In this document: in pieces, positions 48,151 through 60,845 of the stretch
Numbering within the stretch: position 1 is the first letter of the stretch
How the letters are laid out: each line of letters starts with the position of its first letter
NCBI GenBank assembly: GCA_037893225.1
Contig: JAZGUH010000280.1
Span: forward strand, 186,001-250,000
Length of the DNA stretch: 64,000 nt
Direction: 5' to 3'
Source: Hippasteria phrygiana
Lineage: Eukaryota; Echinodermata; Asteroidea; Valvatida; Goniasteridae
Notes under the pieces: generated by a model
The model's input: the letters and a program-made list of their open reading frames with translations, nothing else
Database searches by the model: none
What the model was told of the DNA's origin: nothing
Program-made: the position numbers and the translations under genes

Positions 48151-49130
48151 ACATATTACATGGGATGCACCATTTGGGATTCCCTGATACTGCAATCGCA
48201 GTCACTTTATAACAGAGTTGCAGCATTTTATAATAAAAATGGGCACACGCTTTTGTTTTCAAGATGGCTCTTATTCCATCGAGAGCAGAGTCCAAATTGA
48301 TTTAGAACATGTGACATGCAATAGATCGACGCAGAGGTACTTTCATCATTTTTATTTGTTTGTGGATTATTTTGTAGAAGAGACTAAGCAATTTGTTTGG
48401 TGTGTGTGTTTGTTTTGTTGTTTTTATGTACATTGCTTAAGCAGCAGAATAATATGTTTTACAAAGAAATGATACCAGTGTAAGCTTTCTGAAAAGCAGA
48501 TACATGTACCCAAGAAATTGCCATTGGTCACGGGACCAACAATAGTTACCTCATGGAGTGCTCTTGTCAGAAGGGTAAAGTACATCTTTCCAGTGCCTTT
48601 AATGTCTATCTGTAAGCCTGTGAAACACCTGTCGTGGGGTATCAATCATAGTACATGGCAATATGTAGGGACAGGGACAAAATGCCAGTGATTTATCTGG
48701 CCCATAACTGGCCAATAGAGGACACTTGTCTTTCAATTAAGTGTTCCAGTTTTTTTTCTTTTTTTCTACAGAGCTCAGACTGTAGACATTTTGAACCCCA
48801 GCTAACAAGACTTGAACCTTTCCACTCCACTCTGACCTGGTTAGGAATTCCCCAAGGGCTTGTGGGGTCTTGTACAGCCCCTCCGGGGTCCTCTAATATT
48901 TACTGAGGGCATGGGTGTGCGCGCCAGACTAGACAGTAATGGGGAAAACAGTTATTTCTACTTCAATTAGCAATTCTGATGGGTAATTAGGGGCAAATGC
49001 ATCAGGAAAGAAAATTCTGATCTTTACTGACCTTTCTGAAAAAGAAAAAAAAATACCACTACTTGGAGCCAAAACTAAAGGGCTAGCTTTAGGTTAATTT
49101 AGTTCAGTTTATTCAGAAAAAGTCGACAAT

Positions 49131-49282
49131 ATATGAAGACTTCAGGCGCAAAAGCCTCTATTAAACGCCACTTTCCAGAAAAATGGGATAACGTTATCAA
49201 GTGAAAGCGCTTTCACTTGATATCGTTATCTCATTTTTCTGGAAAGTGGCGTTTAGCGGATTTTGCGCCTGAAGTCTTTATA
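49131..49282. mobile_element. Near-perfect foldback element (~150 bp)
   Basis: ATATGAAGACTTCAGGCGCA faces TGCGCCTGAAGTCTTTATAT. AAACGCCACTTTCCAGAAAA faces its complement, and the centre is CAAGTGAAAGCGCTTTCACT followed by TG. Practically the whole length pairs with itself. Confidence 0.92.
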
Positions 49283-49767
49283 TGTACACTGCACAGATAA
49301 ATACAAAGGGAAAATGGAACACAATTTTGACGTGGCACAACAGAATGAGTGGAAATTAGTTTGAAAAATTTTCTTTATGGCATTGTTTGTAACAATCACA
49401 AACAACCTATTTTTGTTCACTGGGAAGTCATATTTGGGATTGCCTTTTTAACATTTTGACATCTGAAAAAAAACCAACATTTTATATCATATCCCAACAT
49501 TTTAAAACTCAATTCAAACTCCAAGAAACATTGTTTTTGGCATGATATCTTTTTTGAACTCAGATTATAGTATGCATGGTTTATTAACTTTGAGCTATAT
49601 TTTTGCAAAACGTGGGGTCAAGACTAACACTTTCAAGAGGTTTTAGTGTGGTCTAGGAATGATCTACTATAACACACAACAGATCAAATTATGGCCCCCC
49701 AAAAAAATAAAATAAAATAAAATAAAACCTGTGCTACCCTTAAAAGGGAGGCAGGGTCATTTTTGTT

Positions 49768-49933
49768 TTACCATCCATGAAAACAATACGACAACTTGGA
49801 AGTCGGGAGGCAAAAAGTAAGCTTATTTAAAAGTGAGATGGGGAAATGCACGATTGTGCCATCGTAGCTGTATTTAAAGACAATGATTTCAATCAAACTT
49901 GTTCATTTTGTGCGGGAAAAGGTGAGATTTAAC
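49768..49933 (+). repeat. Dispersed repeat, family D, copy 2
   Basis: Same blocks and order as 46333-46506, with small insertions and deletions. Confidence 0.88.
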
Positions 49934-50261
49934 ACACACAAAAAAAAAAATACAAAAAAAATATAAAAACAACAAAACAAAACGTGACCCGACTTTTGTG
50001 CCTTTTAGGGTCTGTCGCGGAGGGCAACACTATGTTTTTTTGGCCTAAAGCTTACTACATGTATGTTTAAGATATTTCATTTTCCAAATTTTCAACTTTA
50101 GCTGCTTCCTGCTCATTTCGTGGGGCCATGTCAAAATTAGTTTTTTTTTTATCTGGGACAACCCTAAAAACTATTCACAGACTGGGGTCTCACTGGGCGA
50201 GTCATGCAATTTAAAAAAAATAATAGAATTGTGCCCTTTCTGATGTACTGGAAGTTCACTG

Positions 50262-50316
50262 TGATCTTCGGATAACCGTACTGGCATTCTACCAATTGAG
50301 CGGCAAGTATTCTGCC
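50262..50316 (-). repeat. Fragment of SINE family S3
   Basis: On the minus strand CTTGCCGCTCAATTGGTAGA and ATGCCAGTACGGTTATCCGA match the A-box and CGGTACGGTAT region of the other S3 copies. The B-box side is missing. Confidence 0.5.
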
Positions 50317-50497
50317 CCAAGTTGGTAATGTGCCCATGTATTGTTTGTAGGACCAAGTTTATGAACCCGTTGCTCTGGCAACTTTAGTTTTTAACTTTTG
50401 TGGCAAGTCCGACTTGGACTTTATTGTCTGATATTCAAAGTTGTTGACAGACTTCAGGCCATAAATTTATGCCAGGGCATTAATGTGACAACAAGAG

Positions 50498-50605
50498 AGA
50501 TGACAGAGGGGTACAGGGGTGTGACAGAGGGGTACGGGGGTGTGACAGAGGGGTACGGGGGTGTGACAGAGGGGTACGGGGTGTGACACGGGGTCGGGGT
50601 GAGGA
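50498..50605 (+). repeat. 21-bp G-rich tandem repeat
   Basis: Four to five copies of GACAGAGGGGTACGGGGGTG plus T. The GTGACAGAGGGGTA core is the same as in the 22-bp satellite at 8413-9206. Confidence 0.92.
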
Positions 50606-51833
50606 CATGCTTACAAATGATCCAGAAAAGGACTGTGAAAAAAAGTCATCACAAACAAAAACCATGTTCTCAAGAAATTAAAGCAATAAATCTTGAGCAG
50701 CTTTAAAATTGGGAAGCTAGATTTTTACAGAAGAAAAAAAACAAAAAAACATTTACGCCACTTCAACTTGGTATTTGTCATAATGGTCAACAGTTGGCAT
50801 TCGTGAATGGTACCCAAAATAACCACAAACATTTATTTAATCACTCAGAAGTCATCATCATAACATAATAAAAGTATATGCTGGCCCTGCACGGCTACAG
50901 AAGCACTATAAATGTTAACCATACAGTGAGGGCTGCATGCACCAGATGGGTTATTGAGCAAAAGTATGAACACTTCACCAGATACCATCTGACAAAAGGA
51001 CACACTGGTCTGGTGTTTATCCCCCAGAATGATTCTGTATGGATCTTGACATGTCGGACTCCTTTCATCTGCAAGGAGCCATGCTATGGATTAGCCACAT
51101 TTTCTGGTATAAAGCTTTTCCAGCTGTGCTCGTTCATTCAACATTATGTTGGCCAAATCCTCTAAGGACTTCAGTCCACACCTTTTGGTGGAGGGACATA
51201 AAGGTAACACCCAAATGAAAGATCCCATTCCCTCGGGGTAAACACCGCTTCTATTATATTTTGATGAAAACTATTTGGTAAAAAATGCAGAATATCCCCT
51301 TGAGCCTAGAATAATAGGATTTTGTTTTGTTTACTAAATCCTGATACATATGATAAGGTATGATATAGTTTTGGTAAAGATCACATTGATTAGTTTTAAC
51401 CTGTTCATAAAGATAATCTCACAAAGTATAAACACTGCCTGTAACTCTGTTGCTAGCTCAGCTATATCATATCTATAAAAATAAAAGTAGGCTCCAAAAA
51501 CTTGTTCAAATAACATGAAAAATGCACAGAAAATAACCAAACAGTACGCTAGACCGTGAATTTAAACATTTCTGCAACTTTTGCCTTATATTACCGGTGC
51601 TTTCAGGAAATTACGGAAGCTTATAAAAAGTGACCATACATATTTCCACGCTTTCAAGATAAATTATCATGGGATGATGGAAAACTCACATCTAAGATAT
51701 TTTTCTCACTCAGAAAGAGGTCTTCGATATTTGAGTTTTCCATCATTCCATGAATGATGATTTATCTCACAAACATGGAAATGTATAATAAGTCCTGAAA
51801 ATAGCAGATGCCTCGGATCGGAAGATGTCTGAA

Positions 51834-52049
51834 TAAGCCAGTTCGGTATCTCAAAGGTCAAAGAATATTCGGGATAAAATTGCTGACGTAATGTCACGCC
51901 ATGTTACGTGAACGCCCATTCTGATTGAATTTAACATGTGCGCATTGTGCGACCACCTTTTGCATTCACACGTGCGCGTTAGGTCAGGCGGGTCATTCGG
52001 GATAAAATGTCATTGTGCACATGTGCAGTTGAAATACCGAACTGGCTTA
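51834..52049 (-). mobile_element. TIR MITE, family E, copy 2
   Basis: The ends TAAGCCAGTTCGGTATCTCA and TGAAATACCGAACTGGCTTA are inverted. It is the inverse-orientation partner of 38187-38401, at a similar length. Confidence 0.88.
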
Positions 52050-52219
52050 TTATCTCAGTATTCCATCTTTCTATTGACAATTTATCACGGAAACGTGGAT
52101 GGTCACTTTAAGCTTCCGTAGGAAATACCACAATCTAACTTTTCAAATTTTGCTATATTCCACGGATTTTTTGTTTTTGATTTTTTTTTTCTGTTTTGGG
52201 GAGAGGGTGGGGAGAGGGT

Positions 52220-52239
52220 GGGGGGGGGGGGGGGGGGGG
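52220..52239 (+). repeat. Poly-G run
   Basis: Homopolymer of about 20 G after a GGGGAGAGGGTG stretch. Confidence 0.95.
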
Positions 52240-52619
52240 ATGGGGTGGCTAGGACACCCAGTCGTACTTCCCCAACACGTCTGAGGACAATGCTTTGTGT
52301 TTCCTATTGTTCCTTTATTATAACCAACCCCCATAGACTAAGCACGTATCGTTCGAGGACCGATTTCAATAAAAGACTCTACGTTCGAGGACTGAAAGGT
52401 TTCTTTGTGTTTCCTTTCTTCTCTTGTCCTCGGAGATATATACAGTGCACGTACACACATGCAGAAACATGCAACAAAAACTACAGCTCTGTACACGGAC
52501 CCCATTGGTCCTAGCTACGCATATAACACCTCACATCGTCCCCTCCATCTCAGCAACTCATAAATATGACAAGACTACGGACTGTGCCATGCAGCTAGAT
52601 GAATAATTGATAAATGCTT

Positions 52620-55600
52620 CGTCATAGGGACCGGTCACCTCTGATTTGATTTTACAGCCTTCCCGATGATAAATGGATTCCCTACCTCATCCTTTCTGGT
52701 GTTTAGTTTTAAAGGGTTGCGACCCAACAGCAATTTTATTTTTATTTTCTAATTTTAAGGAAAAAATCCCTTGCAGTAGCTGAGTACAGGGCAAAAGCTT
52801 CAAATAGACCCAGGTTTATGGGAACTAACAATATTTTGCACTCCAAGGTTGTACCCCTCTCCTTTTTTAAAATTATGGACCCACCCCCTGCAATATTGAT
52901 AGATTCACAACTGTTGGAGAAATGAAACTGCTACTTAAATGTTTAACCGATTCTGTGTGTTTCAGGGATTTTGTCATCCATGAATGAGCTAGTCGAATAA
53001 ATCCACATCCGTGACAGGCCGAGAAACTCCCAAATATATGAAAATCTCTATTTCCATTGCAGTATCCTATTTTCAATCAGAAAGTACCCTGAAATGAAAG
53101 TACCCGTAAATTTCCAGAGATAATCCGACAAGATTTTTGTTAACCCTTGAAAATAGAAGTGAAACTATGTGCAATAAAGAAACTGTCAAGCGGTCATGAG
53201 GTTATGCGTCATACGGCCGTGCAAAATTTGCCTGTTTGCGTCAAGCTCTACAAATAAGACTTCACATTCAAATGTTTCCCTTCACATATTTTCATTGGAG
53301 GGAAAGGTATCCGTTTCCTTGCTTTACATGTATAGTTTAAAAGACCCGACTGATGAGTAACTATGTATTGAACATTTGCTAGAATGCAACTTTCTCTTTC
53401 AACTCTCTACCCATTATCTTTAAAGGAAGAGAAAAAAATAAAGATAAGATAAAGTTAAATGTAGTGTACATGATTGGCCATTGTTGCAATTTTCAGAAAT
53501 GGGGCGGATTTGGGGGTTAGTATTTTATAGGAAATATCGTTCCACTGACCCGTTTTGCGTTGTTGGATGGCGAAAAAACAAGAGAAAAACGGCGTTTGTT
53601 TTCAACCGTCAGGCGGCATTTGTTATAGCACCCTCTTGTAAAATAAGCCAAATTTTTGTAAATGGGATCATTTTCAATTGGTCACATAACATGTACAGAG
53701 GCTAAAGGCCGAGCGGAACGTCCAAGATTCACTGCATGCACTGGTTACAATGTGTCGCTTCGGTACACTATGCGTGACAACACGGATTAACTACATTCGG
53801 TCAATAGAGGGCAGTTTTCCAACAATTGTTTGGCCGAACAATCGTTGGAAAACAATATGAATTTCCACTTTTCTTGAAAACGACAGCACACCTGGTGCCA
53901 TCATTTCACAGGATGATTGAGACTACTATTAACTTACAGTCTAGTAAGGTATTTCATAATAATTCATTAAAAAACAAAAAAATTGGAGGATTACCAATCG
54001 TGTACACTACCTTTAAATGATACAATAATGAACATAAACACAAAAAGGATAGTCAAAGGATTAATTACAATTAATTACACCAAAAGCCCACAAAATAGAA
54101 ATTCTATCAAATCAGATTTTCGTCCTTGCAAACTAAAATGACAATTTTCCACAATGATGAGAAACTTCCTCCTTCATCCGGCGTATTAAATCAGTGACTC
54201 CCTCCAGTTCATGAAATGCCACACAAATAGAAAAAGCTTCACCCAAATGAGATTTCTAGGACAACCCTCCTGCTAAGCTAGTCGTGACCCAATTCCTGCC
54301 TTGTATATGGACAATCTCGCCCCGGAGATACCCACCACGTGATTGGGTAAGCTACCAACTGTCTAGTACCCCACGCTAAGGTCCCACCACATCTCTGTCA
54401 AGGCTCCACGGGAAATACATCAACATAACAGTTGCGCTTCACATGTGACCTACAACCAGGACACCCCTTCTGACACAAATCAAATGATCTCAGATCACAA
54501 ATGCCAACCCCCCCCCCCCAAAAAAAAAAACAACAAAATGAGTTTTCTTCAATAACATCATTGTAAGCAGCACACCAAAAAAGGGGTGTGTAGCTTGGGT
54601 GAAATCATTGATGGGCAAAAGGAAATGAAATTATGTTGGACCACTTTGCCAAGCACGTCTTGTATCTCTAAACAGATACCTTCAAATTCAATAATACTTC
54701 ATTGAGCATTCAGCTTTGAGAAAGATTCTACTAAAATTAAAACAACTGGCCCTCCCAACTTGTTCAACTTTTTTTAAAGCATTAAGTTGGTTTTCAACTT
54801 TTACCAGAAATGCCATTTGCTTAATCAAATTTTGAAAGCAGATTCATAATTTCTGTACATGCTTGTCCTTAAAATTCCTTCCATCAAATTGTGTCTTTGC
54901 TACTAAATAAACAATTTTCAATCTGAGGTTAAATTACAAAAAAAAAAAACAAGAACAAAAACATGTTTACATCCTGCCTATTTCCTGTTTTTGAGGCAAC
55001 ACCTTTTTTGTGTGGATTTTTTCCATTAAAAATGTAAAAAAAAGAGAGGAAATCTCCCGGTTGATGTATTACACATTTGATTCAATTTGGAGGTCTACGT
55101 TGTCACTGAAAACCAGCTTGAAAAAAAGGGTCAGCCATTTTGGAAAAACTGCACAGCATAATCTAAAAAATGAAGTCAATAAAAAAACGCTGCCTCTCTC
55201 CTATATAACACTAAACATATTGTACAAATACTAAATTTGTTTCCTATCTCCAAACCAGAAAAAAAACTAGCTTAAGATTGTTCAACATGATAAAAAAAAA
55301 AGCAACTAGCCTCAGTTATTTTGGCAATAAATTAATGCAACTCATAGTGAATTACTATTGGTGTGCAACATTATAACTTTATTGAATGAGAGGGTACCAT
55401 TTCATTTGTAAAAGTGTTCCTCATCTGAGATACATTTTAATTCCCATCCAACACGGACATGCTAGATTATCAAGCCAGAAACTTGGGTAATTCCACTCCC
55501 CGGGTCGTAAAGAGAGCCTGAAATCCTAGTGGAGCATCCTGCTGTTGAGGGGAGGATAGAGCAGGGGAGTTGTGGTTGAAAGTTTGTGGCATCCATTGTC

Positions 55601-55975
55601 AGATTGGGGTGTTGCCTTACAGCACAGATATGTTGGGATTGGAGAGGAAAGCCCCCTTCTCGGTTTTCAATGAGACTGGTTTCTATTTTCACAACACTAC
55701 AAGTCAACACCATAAGTGCTTCAACACTGCTGGGTAACATAAGGACAATGAACTCTGCGGTAATCTTTAAAGGGGCAATTTCTTCCAATAGAATTGGAAC
55801 CATGGGCCCACTGTTAACAACTAATCCCTCCAACAAGTGTTAAGGTATTACGCTGCTCCATCAACCCCTCAATTTCACAGCTCTGCTAAGCGGAAGCGAG
55901 GAATCACCACCAACGGAATCACCACCAACGAAATCAGAATTCCTAAATCAGAATTTTAAGCGAGAGCCCGTTTCA
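52620..55975. other. Non-coding stretch, presumably EYA 5' intron
   Basis: AT-rich, with a C-run/A-run at 54510-54530. No exon or named repeat was recognised. Near 55898 ATCACCACCAACG is doubled. Confidence 0.4.
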
Positions 55976-57053
55976 CACGAGCGTTGGAAACATGAGTCCC
56001 GTGCGATGAAATGGCATCGATGTCACGAAGGCATGGATTCCGTGCCGTGTGAACGTGCATTCCTGTCACCAAATCGAATGGATCCTGTGCGGTTCGTGAC
56101 AGGGATCGAGACCTCCTCCAAAATTTCGCATCGATGCGACATCCGTGCGACGATCACCGAGATTGGTCGTGTGAATGTATGATGCGATTTTCGCAGGGAT
56201 ACTGTGCAGTGAAATCGCCTTTACGCATGCGCAGTTTGCTGTTGCTCGACACATGGAGGAAGGAAACACTACAATTTAACATGGCTTTTGTAAACACAAA
56301 TTCAGTTTTGATTGGTCAGTTGCTTGCTGCATAATGAGATTTTTGTAGTACAGTAGATTCTCTGTACTAAGTAAACAGCCTTTCATTGGTGTTACCATAT
56401 ATTTACAGCAAATATATTATAATTATTTTGTATAAATTGACGTTAAAACACGAAAACTACTGGTAGGGACATGTAGGTAACAGTAGGCCTACCATAATTT
56501 TACGTCTAAAATCTGTTAAAACTAAAATACGGTGATTGTTTATTTGTTTTTAAAAGGGGAAAAACCTGTTTTTTATGGATTTTATTTTACAGTGCGGGAA
56601 AATCACTGGTGCCCTATAAATTTCATCGTTCACAGAATATCGTAGTGACAGCGATACACGAGTAGCCTTGGACCCACGCATGCAAACACTGCAAAACGAG
56701 GGACGTTCGCTACCGGACTGTGTTGTATCATGCAGAGTTGGAGTCGAGTCCCTGCAAGTCCTTTCACAAGTACTTTCGCAAGCCCAGTCAGAAGTCCTTT
56801 CATAAAGCCAGTCACAAGTAACTGGATGAACAATGACAAAGGAATGCCTTTGTCAAAGCTCATTTGAATAGCTTGTGATTTGGATTAGGACTGGAGGGCT
56901 TGTGATGGACTTGCAGGGACTTGTGATGGACTCGACTACATCTCTGGTATCATGTGAAAGCCTGCGATGAAATCGCAGGCATCCTTGGGCATCAGACACC
57001 CGGGGGCGGCAATCATCGCAGATGTGTGTTTCCAGCTCTCGTGTGAAACGGGC
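55976..57053. mobile_element. GCCCGTTTCACACGAG-ended TIR element with a nested family A MITE
   Basis: The left GCCCGTTTCACACGAGCGTT and right CTCGTGTGAAACGGGC are inverted, continuing as GGAAACA at the left and TGTTTCCAG at the right. Subterminal GCATCGATG/GCGATGAAATCGC motifs repeat. A family A copy with its own duplication lies inside (56733-56946), so this element is older than that insertion. No transposase. Confidence 0.8.
56733..56946 (-). mobile_element. hAT-type MITE, family A, copy 4
   Basis: The left CAGAGTTGGAGTCGAGTCC and right GGACTCGACTACATCTCTG are inverted. It is flanked by a perfect 8-bp duplication, GTATCATG (56725-56732 and 56947-56954). It is in the opposite orientation to copies 1-3. 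It is 214 bp. Confidence 0.95.
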
Positions 57054-57799
57054 ATTCCTTTGCTACCTCGGTTAGCCCAACATTCTTTTATTTAATTTTT
57101 ATTCCATGAAATTAGCCCAGCTTCTTTTCAGACGTTTCCACAAAATTCTACCCATATAATGTGCATAACCAGGGTGGAAAATCACTAAAACAGTGTCGTG
57201 AACTTTCCAAATATTTTTTTCACGAGGATAAAAATTCACATGGTTAAATCTTAACACTGTTTACACTTTAACTTTTGATTCAGGAAAATTCTGACTGAAA
57301 TAAAAAAAAAGCTGGAAAAACTACGGAACCTTGTAAAGGCCAACCTAATATTGATTATTGGGGGGAAAAAATCACAAGGAAAAATTGTGCCAAAATTGGT
57401 CAGCAACAATTGCCTGTAGTGGACCATAAATGTTTCTTCGCACTCGGAATCAAAAAAGAAACAAGCCTTGGCAAGGAGTAAGACAACCCACCAAAACAAA
57501 TCCAGTACAGCAAAACTTCTCAGATGAGCGGTTCATCTTGACGGCATCAAACATTCACGGAACTTACATGTCAAAACCAAGTAACTGAAGCCGTTCCTCC
57601 ACTGCGGAAATGGTTATCACTCCAAAAGATATCAGTTCCTTGAAAGGCAATACTGAAAGTATCAAACTTGTGACAACCAACATGTCCAGAACTTTCTGAC
57701 ATTCAACCAAAGCGAGTTTCACAAGCTCAATCAAAGATTTTTTTTCTCTCTTATTTCCTTCTTTCAGAAATTGAAAATGGCCACTGTGATTTATTGAGT

Positions 57800-58050
57800 G
57801 CGGTTGTCCGATGGTTACAGTGTCTGACTGTGGCACAGTTCGAACCCTGCCTGGGATCATGGTGCTTGTGTCCTTGGGCAAGACACTTCACAACAATTGC
57901 TTCTCTTCACCCAGAAGTATATAAACACTGAAAAATGGGTACCTGTGAGGGCAGAGAACAGATTGCGCTGATCTCGAGCTGCTACGTAGTGATCTAATAG
58001 CTTGATTAATAGGGAAGCGCTTTGAGACATATTTGTATAAAATCACCACT
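57800..58050 (+). repeat. SINE, family S1, with tRNA-like head
   Basis: The head TCCGATGGTTACAGTGTCTG (A-box region) and GGCACAGTTCGAACCCTGCC (B-box) is followed by the same body as 1027-1275 (CTTGGGCAAGACACTT, ATGGGTACCTGTGAGGGCAG, GCGCTTTGAGACATATTTG). Confidence 0.82.
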
Positions 58051-59235
58051 TTACATTTATAATACTATTTATAAGGATGACAAAGTCTTAACTATTAGTC
58101 TAGTGAGCTTGAGGCTAGAAATTGTTGGCATTTTCACAAGTTAGGTTGGGCTCCAAGCAGAAATGTTTAGGAGTTGGGGAACAGATAAAGTTAGTCGAGC
58201 CAGAAGAGCCAGCGGGCTGAATTTTGAGAATGGAATCTAGAGCAAAATGGATGACAAACCACTGAGGAATTTGCAGTGCAGGTATATTTCAGCTGGCTAA
58301 CCCAAGTTGTGTCATTTATTCTTTGAACATCTCAACGCAAATCTTCAGTGGGCCCACGCATAGTAAAAATTTCCCAAAATGGCTATCAAGTTCGTTTTTT
58401 TTACAAGAAATGTATAACTCTTCTCTGACAAGTCCCACAGCAGTTTAAATCATGTACAAGTTTCTCAAAACTTCATCAATGCATGCTAATTTTGCTAAAC
58501 GATAAGGTACAAGAAAGTAGAAACTTCGTCTCCATATTTGTTGCCGATCGAGCGTCAATCCTGGAAATTTCTTTCAATTCTAGAAGATTTCTTAAGCTAC
58601 TAGCCCTGTAGTCTACCAGATATTTTTCTGAAATTCAAGCCCTAAACATCATTGTAAGGAGAATTTACTCCTCTTCAGACAAAATCTACCAACAAATTAT
58701 TGTCGACCCTGACCAAGTTCAATCTAATTTCGCAACAACACGTCACATTTAACCTGAAGTACGAGTAATGAATATCGAGTTCTTTGCTATCCGAGTACGA
58801 GTACTATCAAATCGGTACACGAGTAGTACTTTACAAGTACCGAGCATGAACTGAAAACAAATCTATTAAATCCAGTCTAATGTTAAATTCAGCCTTATAT
58901 CAAACAAACTCCACTGTTAAAACTTTAATCCCCAAGATCACAGACCGCTTATCAGGAGCAACATTCTTGAGTGCCATGAGCTTCTTAGCCTTGGCATACC
59001 TGACTGGAAGATAAGACAGCCAGGCAAGGGCCCCGCTGTGACTGAGGTCAGGCCAAATGACCCAGGGACAAGACAAACAGGGTGACAGAGGGGAGACCCA
59101 CAAAAAGCAACAACCCCAGGGGGAGAGTGAAGTGTGGAGGCAGGGACACACTGATAATGATCAATGCATGGGTAGCCTGGGGGAGGGACAACCTTGTTGA
59201 GGACAGGCTTAAAGGTGCATGATGAGGTTTAAAGG

Positions 59236-59300
59236 AACACAGTAATAACTAAAGGGCTTTGAGACATTTGCATAATGCATTATATAAACTGCTATTATTA
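59236..59300 (+). repeat. 3' fragment of SINE family S1
   Basis: GGGCTTTGAGACATTTGCAT, then TATATAAACTGCTATTATTA matches the tail of the other S1 copies. Confidence 0.6.
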
Positions 59301-59308
59301 TGATACTA

Positions 59309-59425
59309 GGTTTGAAAGGTACATTATCAGGTTTAAAGGTGCATCATCAGGTTTAAAGATGCATCATCAGGTTTAAAGGTGTATGAGTACATTTAAAGAT
59401 GCATGAATAGGTTTAAAGGTTCATG
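59309..59425 (+). repeat. 20-bp tandem repeat
   Basis: About six copies of AGGTTTAAAGGTGCATCATC with point changes; two outlying copies sit at 59210-59238. Confidence 0.9.
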
Positions 59426-59559
59426 CACTGCAAAAAAGTGTGGTGTTAATCAACAGCATTAATCAAAACCACAGTTTTCTGCAAACATTTTTAACTTTTT
59501 AAAACCTAGTAAAGAATAGTCTAGAATGTAAAAAGTACTCTACCGGGGGAGATTGGCCA

Positions 59560-59605
59560 AAAAATCCATGAAAAATCCACGAAAAATCCACAAAAAATCC
59601 ACGAG
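59560..59605 (+). repeat. Short tandem repeat AAAAATCCACG
   Basis: Four copies of an 11-12 bp unit. Confidence 0.85.
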
Positions 59606-60281
59606 GACCCCTAGATCAACATATAGTCGGTATTTGCCTAAAGGCACCATCTTAAAATATCCATTTCTATTAGTCTATATCCACTTTTACAGGTAAAAAC
59701 ACCTTTAGAACACCCCAGGAATTCCAGATTGCAAAAGAGATTCTTGAAAAATTCTGAAATCCAGACAAAAAATCCTGAAATCAGGAAAAAATCCTGACAA
59801 ATCTCACCCCTGAAAAGCATTTCAAATGAAGCCTAGCTGCAGTAATATTGTTTTCGAGACTGTAAAGTTACAATGTCACACACGGCAAACCTACATCCCA
59901 AACCGTTGCAGTGATAAATGTACCACTCAACTGTCCAACCTGGTTCCTGCAGTTCGGGCGTTTCAGTTGGTTTTCAACCAATATACTCCAGCTATACCAA
60001 GATTTTTCCTGACGATCTTTCCTGATTCAAGAGGAATCTCAATTCCTGCCTTCTGCTTCTTTGACTCTTATTTTTGTCCTTTTGTAGCTCTATACCTTGA
60101 GTGGCTCTTGCCTCGATTGCGGCAAATTTGCATAAAAGGACTTCCGGTTTTGATGATACCCTTAAGTTTAATGTCCTGAACCTTCCGCTGCTACAATGAG
60201 GAAATGAACTGATAATCTAGATAGAATCGGAATTTCCTGACGAACCCCTCCACCGCCACGGATTCTCCCTAATGTCAGGTG

Positions 60282-60303
60282 GTGGGGGGGGGGGGGGGGG
60301 GGG
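60282..60303 (+). repeat. Poly-G run
   Basis: Homopolymer of about 20 G. Confidence 0.95.
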
Positions 60304-60845
60304 CTATCAAAACGAGCTTCGTTTCCTGTATTATCCACTGCCTGCCTATTGGGAATGGAAAGACCTTATTCAACGCTGGGTTCAAGCATCCTTTTTGGTC
60401 ATAATTAGCTCAACTCCGGCTGTCAATAACCTCAATTGGTGTGACTTCAGGAAGTCGCTGTGTTTTCCCACCGAGCGCAGATAACTTCCAATGAGAAAAC
60501 AACCATTGAAATCAATTGGTTGCACATCCTCTAATTCAAATTTTTTTTTAAAAGCAGATCAGGGCGTGGGCGCTTGAAGATTTGGATAACAAGCGAGGTG
60601 GCACCACGAAATGAATGGACAGTGGCAACAATTGATGATGGTATATCTTAAACATACACGCAGTAAGCTTTAGTTTCATGTATTGTGTGTTGCTGTTGCT
60701 CATTTCTAGGACCTGCTATAACCTTTTGAAGTTGTTGGAGTCTCGACCCCTTGTTTTGAGAAAATGAAGCTCAAAGTTAATGAACTGAACACACTATAAA
60801 CCGACTTCCAAAACAAAATCAGCCCCAATATATTGAGACTTAATG

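Noticed and set aside
47544..48212. 222-codon plus-strand open frame
   Set aside because: It runs across a tRNA-derived SINE on the opposite strand and shows no family resemblance; chance.
50878..51165. 95-codon plus-strand open frame
   Set aside because: It has a plausible amino acid composition but no recognisable domain, no flanking splice sites that fit and no neighbouring exons.
55462..55836. 124-codon minus-strand open frame
   Set aside because: No domain resemblance in this or the other frames. It was considered as an EYA N-terminal exon, but no splice sites or Tyr/Ser/Pro-rich matching pattern were convincing.
57564..57881. 105-codon minus-strand frame ending at a perfect GTAAGT donor near 57570
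   Set aside because: Its upstream end runs into a SINE and no EYA or other family match was seen. An exon of about 70 bp cannot be excluded but is not supported.
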